64,000 nt of DNA from assembly GCA_963764585.1 (NCBI GenBank), contig CAVXTB010000003.1:248001-312000 (forward strand). Reading direction: 5' to 3'. The number at the start of each line of letters is the position of its first letter. The stretch's first letter is position 1. Below are positions 45,752 to 55,020 of the stretch, in pieces. The translations under genes and the position numbers were made by a program. Below the pieces are notes generated by a model that did not search any database, was not told where the DNA came from, and saw nothing but the letters and a program-made list of their open reading frames with translations. This DNA is from JAOPZW01 sp963764585 (lineage in GTDB: Bacteria > Actinomycetota > Thermoleophilia > Solirubrobacterales > Solirubrobacteraceae).

Positions 45752-46023
45752 AGGCGCGCCGACCAGTGGTTTCACGCACGCTGGATCCGTGTGCACGCAC
45801 GATGATCCGTCGTCTCGTCGCGCCTAGCGTCGCTCCGTGCCGAGCACGAGCTTCTCCAGCGCATCGGTCAGGTCGCCTTCGCGCGTCAGCCGCCTCGGCA
45901 GCTGCACCACGAGCCCAATCCGCCGACGCGTCGTGCCACCATGCGGCTCTCCGTGAACAGCCGCAACCTCGCCCACGGACGCCCACGGATGGCTCGAGGC
46001 GCGGGTGCGCGTACGGTCGGTCC

Positions 46024-47610
46024 ATGCCCGCGCAGGCTTCAACGCCTCTCACGCGCGACGATGGGCTGGAGGCCGAACGGCTAAGGCGCGTCGAAGACGC
46101 TGTCGTGGCTGCGCTTGGCGGCGCCGGCGTCCAGCGTCACGAGACGCACTGCTCGTGGGCGTTCGTGGCCGGCGACCGTGTGCTGAAGGTCAAGAAGCCG
46201 GTCGTGCTGGAGTTCCTCGACTACGGCACGCTCGAGCGTCGTCGTGAGATGTGCCGCGAGGAGGTTCGCATCAGCCGCCGCCTGGCTCCGAGGCTCTATC
46301 GCGGCACGGTGGCGATCGTGGCGCGCGACGACGGGACGGTCGGCCTCGATCCGGACGACGCAGCGCCGGGCGCAATCGAGGTCGCCGTCGACATGCATCG
46401 TTACGACGACGCCGACACGCTGGCGGCGCGCTGGGCAGCCGGCGACGCGACGCCGGAGCAGCTGCGCGCGGTGGGAGCGCGGCTGGCCGCCTTCCATGCG
46501 ATGGAGCGGCGTCCGGAGGAAGCAGGGCGCGCGCTCGCGACGCTGCGTGCAGCGGTGCGCACGACACTCGACGACCTCATGGACACCGGGGTGGACGTGC
46601 GAGTCGCGCGCGGCGCCATGGAGGCGGCGCTCGCCGCGCGCCGCGACGAGCTGCTCGCCCGTGGCCGACGCGGGCTCGTCGTCGACGGCCATGGAGACCT
46701 GCGCGCCGAGCACGTGCTGCTCACCGAGCCGATCCAGGCCGTCGACGCGCTGGAGTTCGACCCCGGCCTGCGGATCGCCGACGTGGCCTGCGACCTCGGC
46801 TTTCTCGTCATGGATCTCGAGGGCGCCGGAGCACGCGAGCTCGCCGTCGCGCTCGTCGATGGCTATCGCGATGCCGGGGGCGATCCCGGCGACCCGGCGC
46901 TTCTGGCGATGATGGCCTGCTACCGCGCGCTGGTGCGCGCCAAGGTCGACCTCGTGCGCGCCGGTCAGGGCGAGCGGGCCGCCCACGCACGGGCGCGCGC
47001 ACGCCTCGATCAGGCGATGACGCTCGGCTGGCGCGCGCGGGGCCCGCAGCTGCTTGCGGTCTGCGGGCCGCCTGCGACCGGGAAGAGCACGCTGGCGCGA
47101 GCGTTGTGCGCGCAGGGGGACCTGGCGCGCGTCGCGTCCGACGTCGTTCGCAAGCGGCACGCCGGGCTTGCGCCGACCCAGCGAGCGCCCCAATCGGCCT
47201 ACGACCGTGAGGCGACGCTGCACACGTATCGCGAGCTGGGCGAGCACGCCGCCGCGGCGCTGGCGACCGGGCGTGGCGCGGTCATCGACGCCACCCTCGG
47301 CGACCCCGTCGCCCGGGCGGCGCTGCGCGATGCCCTCGGGCACGCGGCGCAGCGTCTGCGCTATGTCGAGTGCCGCGTGCCGGCAGCGGAGGCGGCGCGG
47401 CGAGCGCGAGCGCGCGAGACCGAGCGCGCACGCGAGTCCGATGCCACGGCCGAGATCGCCGAACGGCTTTCGGCTCGATGGGTCCCGCTCGACGAGGTGC
47501 CGGCGGACCGTCATCTGCTCCTGCGCACGGACCGCCCGGTCCCGGAGGTGATCGTCGACGTCGCGGCCTGGCTCGACCGCTGCTGGGACTCACGAGTCGG
47601 GACGCGATAG
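46024..47610 (+). CDS. Two-domain kinase: APH-like fold plus P-loop kinase (Rv2004c-like)
   Basis: 528 residues. Residues about 1-320 follow the aminoglycoside-phosphotransferase fold: VAGDRVLKVKKPVVLEFLDYGTLERR (ATP-binding Lys) and VVDGHGDLRAEHVLL (the catalytic H-G-D, normally HGDLHxxN; here the metal-binding Asn is His). From 346 there is a P-loop CGPPATGKSTLARAL and a VASDVVRKRHAGL, as in polynucleotide/zeta-like kinases. Fusions of this kind are known in actinobacteria; Rv2004c is one in the DosR regulon. Substrate unknown. ATG 46024 is the best start. Confidence 0.85.
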   Translation: MPAQASTPLTRDDGLEAERLRRVEDAVVAALGGAGVQRHETHCSWAFVAGDRVLKVKKPVVLEFLDYGTLERRREMCREEVRISRRLAPRLYRGTVAIVARDDGTVGLDPDDAAPGAIEVAVDMHRYDDADTLAARWAAGDATPEQLRAVGARLAAFHAMERRPEEAGRALATLRAAVRTTLDDLMDTGVDVRVARGAMEAALAARRDELLARGRRGLVVDGHGDLRAEHVLLTEPIQAVDALEFDPGLRIADVACDLGFLVMDLEGAGARELAVALVDGYRDAGGDPGDPALLAMMACYRALVRAKVDLVRAGQGERAAHARARARLDQAMTLGWRARGPQLLAVCGPPATGKSTLARALCAQGDLARVASDVVRKRHAGLAPTQRAPQSAYDREATLHTYRELGEHAAAALATGRGAVIDATLGDPVARAALRDALGHAAQRLRYVECRVPAAEAARRARARETERARESDATAEIAERLSARWVPLDEVPADRHLLLRTDRPVPEVIVDVAAWLDRCWDSRVGTR

Positions 47611-47616
47611 CGCCGC

Positions 47617-48873
47617 CTACGTGGTCCCGCGCTGCGGGACGTCGGCGAGCGCGAGCACGTCCTCGATCATCGTGCCACCGTGCATGTTGCGATAGACCTG
47701 CTTGGGTCCCGGCACGGTGGCCTTGGCCGGCGAGCGCTTGGCCACCGGCCGCCACGTCGCTCCGACGGGCGCGTCGGCGACGAGCTTGAACACGCCGCCG
47801 ACGGTGGGTGAGTCGCGACTCGTACCCAGATCGGTGCCGACGCCCCAGACGTCGATCGGCGCCCCAGCGGCGACGAGGGCGGCGATCTTGGCCTCGTCGA
47901 GGTCGCCGCTGGCGACGATCCGCGCCTCGCGCATGCCCGCGTGGTCGAGAAGTGCACGGACACGGTGCGAGAGCCCGAGCAGGTCGCCCGAGTCGAGCCG
48001 CACGCCCTTCAGCGGCACGCCGGTCGCCCGGGCCGCCTCGATCGCGTGGCCGACGCCGGCGAGCGTGTCGAAGGTGTCGACGAGCATGACCGCGTTGTCG
48101 GGCGCGTCCTCCATGAAGGCCTGGAACGCGTGTTCCTCGTGGTCGAAGGAGAGCACGTAGGAGTGCGCCATCGTGCCCACAGGCTGAAGGCCGTAGCGCA
48201 TCGCAGCGGCGAGGTTCGACGTCCCGGCCGCGCCGGCGATCGCCGCCGACCTTGCAGCCTTCATCGCCGCATCGACGCCGTGGTCGCGGCGCGGTGAGAA
48301 GTCCACCACCTGGCCACCCGCGCCGGGCGCCCCACCGCCGGCCGCCAGCACCAGCCTCGCCGCCTTCGTGGCAATCGCCGTCTGGAAGTTGATCTGGTTG
48401 AGCAGCAGCGTCTCGACCAGCTGGGCCTCGATGCGCGGCGCGGTGACGCGCAACAGGGGCTCGCCCGCGAACGCGATGGTCCCTTCGGGCATCGCCTCGA
48501 CCCGGCCGCTGAACCGAAAGCCGTCCAGATAGGCCAGAAACGACGCCGGGAGTCCCAGGGCCTCGACGTACTCGAGCTCGCGAGCGCCGAAGCGCATCGC
48601 CTCGACCATCGCCAGCGCCGGCCCGACACCGGCGAGCAGCAGCCAGTTGCGGTTCGCCGGCAGATGCCGCGCGAACAGCTCGAAGACCGCGGGCGTGTCC
48701 ATGGCGCGCCGGAAGTAGCTGGCCGCCATCATCAGTTCGTACTGGTCGATCAGCAGCGACGTTTCGCCCGCAGTCAGCAGGCCCGGGTCGTTGATCGACG
48801 TAGGGCGCCCGCGAGCGACTGTTCCGCCGGTGCCGGACGGCTGAGGTGACTGGTGCTGCGTGGACTCGGGCAT
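47617..48873 (-). CDS. pncB: Nicotinate phosphoribosyltransferase
   Basis: 418 residues. LIDQYELMMAASYFRRAMDTPAVFELFARHLPANRNWLLLAG is the canonical N-terminus (family: TDxYxxTM). VDFSPRRDHGVDAAMKAARSAAIAGAAGTSN carries the FSxRR-type motif and LMLVDTFDT, VRLDSGDL, IVASGDLDE and WGVGTDLG follow in the right order. It makes nicotinate mononucleotide in the NAD salvage route. It converges with the two-domain kinase with a 6-base gap. A second PncB (PncB2) is dormancy-induced in M. tuberculosis. Confidence 0.93.
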   Translation of the reverse strand: MPESTQHQSPQPSGTGGTVARGRPTSINDPGLLTAGETSLLIDQYELMMAASYFRRAMDTPAVFELFARHLPANRNWLLLAGVGPALAMVEAMRFGARELEYVEALGLPASFLAYLDGFRFSGRVEAMPEGTIAFAGEPLLRVTAPRIEAQLVETLLLNQINFQTAIATKAARLVLAAGGGAPGAGGQVVDFSPRRDHGVDAAMKAARSAAIAGAAGTSNLAAAMRYGLQPVGTMAHSYVLSFDHEEHAFQAFMEDAPDNAVMLVDTFDTLAGVGHAIEAARATGVPLKGVRLDSGDLLGLSHRVRALLDHAGMREARIVASGDLDEAKIAALVAAGAPIDVWGVGTDLGTSRDSPTVGGVFKLVADAPVGATWRPVAKRSPAKATVPGPKQVYRNMHGGTMIEDVLALADVPQRGTT

Positions 48874-48994
48874 GGACCGCCGCTCTACTGGCCGCGAGCC
48901 TTGACGCTACCCGCACCGCCCTTGCCTCCGCAGCGTTGTGGGCAATCGAGCGCCAGGAGGCAATCACCGACGGCGGGCTCGCGGCACGCGCCAC

Positions 48995-49011
48995 GTGCGG
49001 CTTTCCCGCAC
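48995..49011. promoter_or_regulatory. Recurring stress-gene motif before slipin
   Basis: GTGCGGCTTTCCCGCAC, a near-perfect palindrome (GTGCGG-GAAAG-CCGCAC on the other strand). It ends 91 bases before the slipin ATG at 49103 and also lies upstream of the divergent pncB (start 48873). The 229-base gap has no gene. Confidence 0.55.
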
Positions 49012-49102
49012 GGCGATGGCGGGGTGCGCCGGATGCCCGTCTGCGGGTCCCGACGTACGGTCAAGTGGCGAGCTTGGATGTGATGTAGAGAGGAGCAAGG
49101 TC

Positions 49103-49963
49103 ATGACTGCCCTGTACGTGGTGCTTGGCGTGATCGCCGTGCTGGTGGTTGTCCTGTTGGCCGCCGCGATCAAGATCCTCAAGCAGTACGAGCGCGGCGT
49201 GCAGTTCAGGTTGGGCCGGCTGAGAGACGGCCCGCGTGGGCCGGGGCTGATCTTCATCATCCCGCTCGTCGATCACATCAAGCGCGTGTCGCTGCGGATC
49301 GTGACGATGCCGATCCAGTCGCAGGGGATCATCACGCGCGACAACGTCAGCGTCGACATCGCTGCGGTGGCCTACTACCGCATCAGGGACGCTGTGCGCT
49401 CCGTGATCGCGATCGAGGACGTGGCAGCGGCGATCAACCAGATCGCGCAGACCACGTTGCGTTCGGTCGTCGGCCAGCACACGCTGGACGAGACGCTCGC
49501 CGAGACCGAGAAGATCAACCGTCACATCCGCGAGATCCTCGACGTCCAAACCGAGGAATGGGGCGTCGAGGTCACGCTCGTGGAGCTGAAGGACATCCAG
49601 CTCCCCGACACGATGAAGCGCGCGATGGCCAAGCAGGCGGAGGCCGAGCGCGAGAAGCGCGCGAAGATCATCGCTGCCGAGGGTGAGGCGCTCGCCGCCG
49701 GTCAGCTGGGTAACGCGGCCGACGTGATGATGGCCCACCCCTTGGCGCTGCAGCTGCGAAACCTGCAGACGCTGCTTGAGATCGCCGTTGACAAGAACTC
49801 GACCGTCGTGTTCCCGGCCCCGCTCATGAGCACCATCCAGGAGCTGGGAGCGTTCCTCGCCCGCGAGGAGGAGAGCGCGCAGCGCGCCGCGGACGCGCCC
49901 TCCTCGCCACCCGTCACCAACGGCGCAAGCGCTCCGCTCCCCGGCATCGCCGCGAGCTCGTAG
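49103..49963 (+). CDS. Slipin/stomatin-type SPFH membrane protein
   Basis: 286 residues. One N-terminal helix (about 3-25, LYVVLGVIAVLVVVLLAAAIKIL), then the SPFH/PHB domain: YERGVQFRLGRLRDGPRGPGLIFIIPLVDHIKRVSLRIVTM, DNVSVDIAAVAYYRI, TTLRSVVGQHTLDETLAETEKINRHIREILDVQTEEWGVEVTLVELKDIQLPDTMKRAMAKQAEAEREKRAKII, and a C-terminal coil. These form large ring-like membrane scaffolds. Unlike many bacterial slipins, no NfeD gene is adjacent. ATG 49103 has AGGAG at 49091-49095. Confidence 0.93.
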   Translation: MTALYVVLGVIAVLVVVLLAAAIKILKQYERGVQFRLGRLRDGPRGPGLIFIIPLVDHIKRVSLRIVTMPIQSQGIITRDNVSVDIAAVAYYRIRDAVRSVIAIEDVAAAINQIAQTTLRSVVGQHTLDETLAETEKINRHIREILDVQTEEWGVEVTLVELKDIQLPDTMKRAMAKQAEAEREKRAKIIAAEGEALAAGQLGNAADVMMAHPLALQLRNLQTLLEIAVDKNSTVVFPAPLMSTIQELGAFLAREEESAQRAADAPSSPPVTNGASAPLPGIAASS

Positions 49964-50120
49964 CCGATCCGACGACGTCCCGCCGCGGTCGGGCTGGTAG
50001 GCGCCGTGGCCGCGCTGGCTACGGGTCCGCTCCGCCATCGTCCCCAGGTGCGGTCGCGCTCATCCGACGGGCTCGAGCCGCGCCGCGTGCCGAGCGCCGG
50101 CCGGTCCGCTCCGATTGCGC

Positions 50121-50921
50121 TCAGCCGAAGGCGTTGTCGAGTCCCATCATCAGCGCGAAGCCGCCCAGCAGCGCCAGCGACGCGGCCCGCTCATGGCCGT
50201 GGCCATGGCTCTCCGGCACGAGCTCGTCGACGACCACGTAGAGCATCGCCCCGGCTGCGAAGGCAAGCGCTCCGGCGAGCACCGCTCCGGCGAGCTCGAA
50301 GGCCGCGTAGGCGGCGAGCGCAGCCGGGGGCTCGACGGCGCCGGTCAGCGCTGCCACGCCCGCCGCGGCCCGCGGTGAGCTACCGGCGGGGAGCAGGGGC
50401 GCCGCAGCCGCGAATCCCTCGGGGACGTTCTGTATCCCGATTGCGATCGCCAGCGGCAGGCCGAGGTCGGATCCACCCGCGGCGAACGCCACCCCGACCG
50501 CCAGTCCCTCCGGCAGGTTGTGGATTGTCAAGGCGGAGAGCAGCAAGGTGGCGCGGTCGCGGGCAGCGAGCTCCTCGGCTGCCGGCCGTCCGCGCTCGCG
50601 AAACCGCGTGTGTGCGTGGGGCACGAACAGGTCGAGGGCCGCGATGAGTCCCGCTCCTAGCGCAAAGCCGAGCAGCACCTCGCCGAGTGAGCCGCGGTCG
50701 AGCGCGGGGACGAGCAGGCTGAACGCGGTCGCCGCGAGCATCACCCCCGCGGTGAAGCCCAGCAGTGTGTCGAGCGTGAGCGCGCTCGGGCGGCGAAAGA
50801 CGAGCACGGCCACCCCACCGAGCCCCGTGGCGAGCCCGGGAACGATCAGCCCCAAGAGCGTTTCGGCGTCCAATGATGGGCACGCTAGATCAGGCGCGCG
50901 ATCGCGGAGCGAGAGATACAC
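50121..50921 (-). CDS. ZIP-family metal transporter
   Basis: 266 residues or fewer, about eight hydrophobic helices. The HNLPEGLAVGVAF and QNVPEGFAAAAPL motifs are the paired metal-binding helices 4 and 5 of ZIP proteins, with a HxxxE-like set; a His-rich segment SHGHGHERA lies near the end. It imports zinc or a similar divalent metal. GTG 50921 is the longest start; a TTG at 50873 fits the first helix better, so the true N-terminus is uncertain. Confidence 0.88.
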   Translation of the reverse strand: MYLSLRDRAPDLACPSLDAETLLGLIVPGLATGLGGVAVLVFRRPSALTLDTLLGFTAGVMLAATAFSLLVPALDRGSLGEVLLGFALGAGLIAALDLFVPHAHTRFRERGRPAAEELAARDRATLLLSALTIHNLPEGLAVGVAFAAGGSDLGLPLAIAIGIQNVPEGFAAAAPLLPAGSSPRAAAGVAALTGAVEPPAALAAYAAFELAGAVLAGALAFAAGAMLYVVVDELVPESHGHGHERAASLALLGGFALMMGLDNAFG

Positions 50922-51369
50922 GCGACGATCGAGCCCTCCGTGGACCTCATGGTCCTCGAAGCCCTGGCCTCCTGAGCTCCCTCGTTCTTGGCGGCTTCAA
51001 AGCGCGCCGACCGGCTCACTCGCTTCGTCGACGCTGAGGTCGCGTTGGCGACGTTGTAGCCGACGGTGTCGAAGTAGCCGCCGCCTCGGCGCTCACCTTG
51101 CCGCGCCGGGGTCACGTAGGCCGCAGGCGGCTTACGTCGGAGCGGTGGATTGTGGCTGCGAGGGTGGGCGGGTGGAGGTCGCCTCGACGGCGGCGCTGGG
51201 CGATGTCACAGGTACCCCCGGCGCGTCGTTCCCGGCTGGCGAGCTGGACGGCGCTCTGCTCGTGTGGGCACATCCGTAGTCGTCCACGCCGAGGAGGGAG
51301 CGATCCCGGATGAGACGGGCCTCACGATCGAGCAACGTTGGGGTGCGGCAAATGCCAGGAGGGTTTCTC
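50922..51369. other. 448-base gap without a recognisable gene
   Basis: Short frames on both strands show no family features, repeats or clear hairpin. AGGAGGG at 51356-51362 is the ribosome binding site for the HPF gene at 51370. A weak, wrongly oriented motif-like stretch (GTGCGGCAAATGCC) lies just upstream of it. Confidence 0.6.
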
Positions 51370-52140
51370 ATGCAGGTTTCCGTCACTGCTCGCACGCCGA
51401 TGTCGGCCGATCAGAAGCGCCGCGCGGCCCAGCGTCTCGAGGCGCTCGAACCCTTGGCCCGCGGCCGCGTCGTTGCCGCCCGCGTGCGCGTGGAGCGCCA
51501 CGACAACCCGCGGATAGCGCGCCCGTACCACGCCAAGGGCGAGATCGACGTCAACGGGCGCATCGTGCGCGCGCACGTGGCGGGACCATCGACCGACGCC
51601 GCTCTCGACACCCTCGTCGATCGGCTCGGGCGCCAGCTGCGGCGCGTGGTGGATCGGCGCATCGCCCGCCGGCACAACACGGGCGAGGCCGAGATCGGCC
51701 AGTGGCGTCACGGCGATCTGCCGACCACGCGCCCGGCCTTCTTCCCGCGACCGGCGCGGGAGCGGCGCGTCATCCGCCGCAAGACGCTGGCGCTGGAGCC
51801 GATGACGCCGGTGAAAGCCGCCGCCGACATGCTCGACCTCGACCACGACTTCTACCTCTTCCGCGACGCCCGCACCGGTGCGGACGCCGTCATCCATAGC
51901 TTGCGCGAGGACGGCCGCCTTGGGCTCATCGAGCCCCCCGGGGTGTCCATGGCCACGGACGGCCGGTGGCTGGTGGCCGAGCCCAACCGCTTCTCAGAGC
52001 CGGTCGCGGTCCAGACGGCGATCGAGGAGATGGACGCCGTCGAGCACCGCTTCCTGTACTTCATCGACCGCGACAGCGGACGCGGGAGCGTCATCTACCG
52101 GCGCTACGACGGCCACTACGGCGTGATCGAGGCGGGATGA
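51370..52140 (+). CDS. Long-form ribosome hibernation factor-like protein (S30AE domain)
   Basis: 256 residues from ATG 51370, eight bases after AGGAGGG. The N-terminal S30AE/HPF-like domain is diverged (MQVSVTARTPMSADQKRRAAQRLEALEPL... RVVAARVRVERHDNPRI... YHAKGEIDVNGRIVRAHVAGPSTDAALDTLVDRLGRQLRRV). The C-terminal tail domain (about 135-256) has two S30AE_C-like units: TPVKAAADMLDLDHDFYLFRDARTGADAVIHSLREDGRLGLIEP and SEPVAVQTAIEEMDAVEHRFLYFIDRDSGRGSVIYRRYDGHYGVIE. Double C-terminal domains are seen in dormancy-linked Rv0079-type proteins. Likely role: dimerising ribosomes in starvation. Confidence 0.88.
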   Translation: MQVSVTARTPMSADQKRRAAQRLEALEPLARGRVVAARVRVERHDNPRIARPYHAKGEIDVNGRIVRAHVAGPSTDAALDTLVDRLGRQLRRVVDRRIARRHNTGEAEIGQWRHGDLPTTRPAFFPRPARERRVIRRKTLALEPMTPVKAAADMLDLDHDFYLFRDARTGADAVIHSLREDGRLGLIEPPGVSMATDGRWLVAEPNRFSEPVAVQTAIEEMDAVEHRFLYFIDRDSGRGSVIYRRYDGHYGVIEAG

Positions 52141-52201
52141 CGTACTGCTCGGCATCCTTGCGGCGACGGGAGAGAGGCCGGCGACGGAGAGAGGCTGGTC
52201 G

Positions 52202-53020
52202 TTAGGCCAGCGCCGCGTGGCCCGCCTCAACGTTATCCGTGGGTCCCGCTTGTGGATCGTCGCAATCCTTGACACCCAGCAGGCGGACCTCCGGCGTTGG
52301 CGCTGGCACGCGTGACCCATCGAGCAGCGCTCGCGATTCGGGCGCGAGCAGCCATGTGCCGTTGGCCTGACGCGTGACGAGCTTTCGCTCGGCAAGGCGA
52401 CCAAGCGCGGTCGACACGGTCGGGCGGCGCCCGCCCACAAGGCGGCTGATCGCCTCGTGTCCCATGGCGAGCGGCACGACGACACCGACGTCCTCAACGC
52501 GCCCCCAGCGATCGGCGAGGTGCCAGAGCAACGCCACGATGCGCTGGTCGGCACGGGGAATCTGGCTGATCAGCTGGTGCATGGCGACACGCTCGGACTG
52601 CCGTTCGGCCTGGACGAGGAGCGCGCCGGCGATCGACGGCCACCGCTGCGCCACCGCGAGGAAGGTCTCGTCCAGCAGCGCGAGCCGCGTCGGCTCTGCC
52701 ACGTTGAAGATGCGCTCCGCTGGAAGGCGCCGGCACGGCCAGACGCCTGGCGCCAGGATGTCACCCCGTCCCAGCAGGTGCGTCGCCACCCGACCATCGA
52801 GCGCCAGGTCGTGTGCGACGAGGCCATCGGCAACCATGGCGCCGAACGCCTCGCAACCGCCAAGCCGGCGTCGCAGCTCGTCGGCGTCCCAGTGGCCGAC
52901 TGGAAGCGTCGCAACCGGCGCGACGGCCACGCGCCGAGCGTCGGCGAGCTCCTGGCCGCGGAGTCTCGCACCGAGCTTGGGCTCGACCTCGAGCAACCGC
53001 ACATAGTCACGCTTTGCCAT
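52202..53020 (-). CDS. Crp/Fnr-type transcription regulator
   Basis: 272 residues from ATG 53020. A cNMP-binding-like barrel occupies about 20-130 but lacks a recognisable phosphate-binding cassette, and no N-terminal cysteine cluster for an Fe-S centre is seen. Then a dimer helix and the winged HTH with MGHEAISRLVGGRRPTVSTALGRLAERKLVTRQANGTWLL. It is the only Crp/Fnr gene here and a candidate regulator of the recurring motif, although its own consensus is unknown. It is divergent from the zinc-ribbon gene; the 302-base gap between them holds no gene. Confidence 0.87.
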   Translation of the reverse strand: MAKRDYVRLLEVEPKLGARLRGQELADARRVAVAPVATLPVGHWDADELRRRLGGCEAFGAMVADGLVAHDLALDGRVATHLLGRGDILAPGVWPCRRLPAERIFNVAEPTRLALLDETFLAVAQRWPSIAGALLVQAERQSERVAMHQLISQIPRADQRIVALLWHLADRWGRVEDVGVVVPLAMGHEAISRLVGGRRPTVSTALGRLAERKLVTRQANGTWLLAPESRALLDGSRVPAPTPEVRLLGVKDCDDPQAGPTDNVEAGHAALA

Positions 53021-53322
53021 CACGTCCCCTGGTCGTCTCTCGCGGACCAAGATTCGCCCGCGACTCAGGTGACCTGCCTCAATGATCTCGTGGCACGCGG
53101 CCGCGTCATCGGTGCTCGACCGCGACTCGGCGCGAGGGACTACGGTCGTCCCTCTGTGCCTTCTCGTTCGTTTTGGACGATCCCCTTCGCGCCACGGCGC
53201 ACCTCGGATAGCGTCGTCTGATCCCGCGGCCAGACCGCGGGATCGCGGACCGTCGGTATGGCCCGCACCAGGACGACCGGTCCGGCCGGCTCTGGTCCCG
53301 ACGCGAGACAAGCGAGGAATCT

Positions 53323-53676
53323 GTGACGGCGCTCATGTGCACCGGTTGTGGCTTGCGCTATGACGGACGAACGCTGCCCGAACATCTGCTATCGGCCTCC
53401 GGGCCCTCGTGCCCACGCTGTGCCCGACCGTTGATAGAGGCGCGCGGCGACCTCCCCGCGAGCAGGCGCCCGACCTCCGGCTCGACGCCCGAACGCCACC
53501 GTCGTGCGGTTCGACGGACGCTCGACTGGGCAGAAGAGGCGGCCGCGGAAGGTGACTACGCGACGGCGCTCTCGTGGCTCGCGACGATCGAGGCCGTCGA
53601 GGGCCAGCTTCCCGCCGGCGTCAAGGCAAGGCGGCGCGCCTGGGCGAGCCACGCGGCCGCGCGCGTGTCGCGGTGA
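53323..53676 (+). CDS. Small zinc-ribbon protein
   Basis: 117 residues from GTG 53323 (GAGG upstream); ATG 53335 in frame is possible. Two CxxC knuckles, CTGCGLRYD and CPRCARPL, form a zinc ribbon in the first 40 residues; then a Pro/Arg linker and an Ala/Glu-rich helix pair (RRTLDWAEEAAAEGDYATALSWLATIEAVEGQLP). No family name is known to me. Such ribbons often sit on nucleic acids or stress regulators. Confidence 0.7.
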   Translation: MTALMCTGCGLRYDGRTLPEHLLSASGPSCPRCARPLIEARGDLPASRRPTSGSTPERHRRAVRRTLDWAEEAAAEGDYATALSWLATIEAVEGQLPAGVKARRRAWASHAAARVSR

Positions 53677-53772
53677 GAAACGGCCGCGTGGCGGCCAAGT
53701 GCCACGGCGAAGGGCTAGAACACCGCAGTGGGTACGGGCGGTGCGGCACCCGTAAGAGCCCGCGTCATCGGC

Positions 53773-53988
53773 CTACGCCTTGCCCGTGGGTCGCCTCGCG
53801 GGCACCACGGTGGTCCCGTCCGAGGGGTAATGGATGGACTCGTGGCCGTCCTCCCAGCGAACGCGATAGTGCTCGTGACGCGGGCCTCCGAGCACCTCGA
53901 CGATCTCTCCACGGCGCGGCGGACCGCCGCTAGGCGAATGGACCTCAAGGTGGTCGCCCGCATGACCTGGGGTGATCTTGGCTGGCAT
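53773..53988 (-). CDS. DUF1918 protein, paralogue 2 (Rv0569-like)
   Basis: 71 residues from ATG 53988 (AGGAG seven bases upstream). ITPGHAGDHLEVHSPSGGPPRRGEIVEVLGGPRHEHYRVRWEDGHESIHYPSDGTTVVPARRP is clearly paralogous to the copy at 27283-27498 and shares GDHLE, PPRRG, EVLG, PHHEHYRV and HYPSDGT-type segments. The upstream motif is at almost the same distance. The second copy may reflect a dosage or specialised role. Confidence 0.9.
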   Translation of the reverse strand: MPAKITPGHAGDHLEVHSPSGGPPRRGEIVEVLGGPRHEHYRVRWEDGHESIHYPSDGTTVVPARRPTGKA

Positions 53989-54068
53989 TGCTTCGCTCCT
54001 CAACGTCGCTTGCCCACATCCAACTCACGCCCTGTCAACTGCGCATCGAGACTGCCCCGCGTGTCGAC

Positions 54069-54084
54069 TACGGAAAAGCACGGA
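54069..54084. promoter_or_regulatory. Recurring stress-gene motif before DUF1918 paralogue 2
   Basis: TACGGAAAAGCACGGA, 80 bases from the start at 53988, identical to the copy before paralogue 1 (27578-27593) at 14 of 16 positions. Confidence 0.6.
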
Positions 54085-54231
54085 GTGCCGCGCCGCCGGG
54101 GTCGACACCTCTCGGTGACGAGTGCGGGAGTCGGACCGCCTGATCGACGTCAGGGCCACGGCAGTGCGCGAAGGATGGGCGCCAGCGGGCGATGCCACTC
54201 GCCAACCAGATTGTCGCTCGGTTAGACCGCA

Positions 54232-54998
54232 ATGGCACCCGTCGCTGTGCACGATCAGCTTGTAACGGTGACGCTGCGCTTCCTGGGCAGCGGGGGCACG
54301 CCGGGCCGGACAGATGCGGCGGATGGAGAGCTCGCTGCTGCTCGAGGACGCCGAGGCCGTCCTCATCGACGTCAGCCGCGACTTCTCACGGCAAGCAGAG
54401 GCGGTTGCCGGCATCGACGCGGTCCTGCTGACCCATGGCCATCGCGACGCGTGCGGCGGGATGGCCATGCTGCGAGCGTGGTGCCGGCACCGGGGCGCCA
54501 CGCCGGTGCCCGTCTACGCCAACGCCGCGGCGATCGCCGTCGTCCGAGAGCGCGTCGCCCGTCTCGACCACTGCCGGCTGGTCGCCGTGGAGGAGGCGAG
54601 CCGGTCCAGATCGGATCGTGGTCGGCGCTTGCGCTCGAAGTACCGCACGCCCGCGAGCCGCGCTATCGCACGTTCGCGTGGAAGCTGCACCGCGGGGACC
54701 GGACCGTCGTCTACGCCTCCGATCTGGCGCGCCTGACCGACCGGCTGAGACGGTTCTGCCATTGGTGCGACCTGCTCGTCGTCGACGCCGCGATGTGGCA
54801 GGGCCGGATCTTCTCGCATCTGACCGTCGACGAGGCGCTGCCCGAGCTCTGTCGCTAGAAGGTCGAGCGGATCGTCCTCACCCAGATCGGGAGGCGCCTG
54901 CCACCCCACGCCATGCTGGAGCGCGAGGTGGCCCGCCGGTGTCCCCGAGCACGTCCCGCCCACGACGGCCTCGAGCTCGCGCTGTCGCGCGGAGCGTT
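54232..54998 (+). pseudogene. Metallo-beta-lactamase-fold hydrolase, frameshifted and interrupted
   Basis: Three frames contribute in order: VTLRFLGSGGTPGRTD; then MESSLLLEDAEAVLIDVSRDFSRQAEAVAGIDAVLLTHGHRDACGG, which has the T-H-x-H-x-D zinc motif; then GEPVQIGSWSALALEVPHAREPRYRTFAWKLHRGDRTVVYASDLARLTDRLRRFCHWCDLLVVDAAM. A TAG at 54856-54858 cuts SHLTVDEALPELCR from KVERIVLTQIGRRLPPH. Two shifts (about 54300 and 54595) and one stop make it non-functional. The nearest known relatives are PhnP/RNase Z-like hydrolases. It is read across from the motif at 54069 and may once have been controlled by it. Confidence 0.75.
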
Positions 54999-55020
54999 TC
55001 GGCGGCCACGTGGCGGCGGA

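Noticed and set aside
45824..46042. Minus-strand frame ending GLVVQLPRRLTREGDLTDALEKLVLGTERR
   Set aside because: Looks protein-like at the end but has no recognisable family, overlaps the next gene start and lacks a ribosome site.
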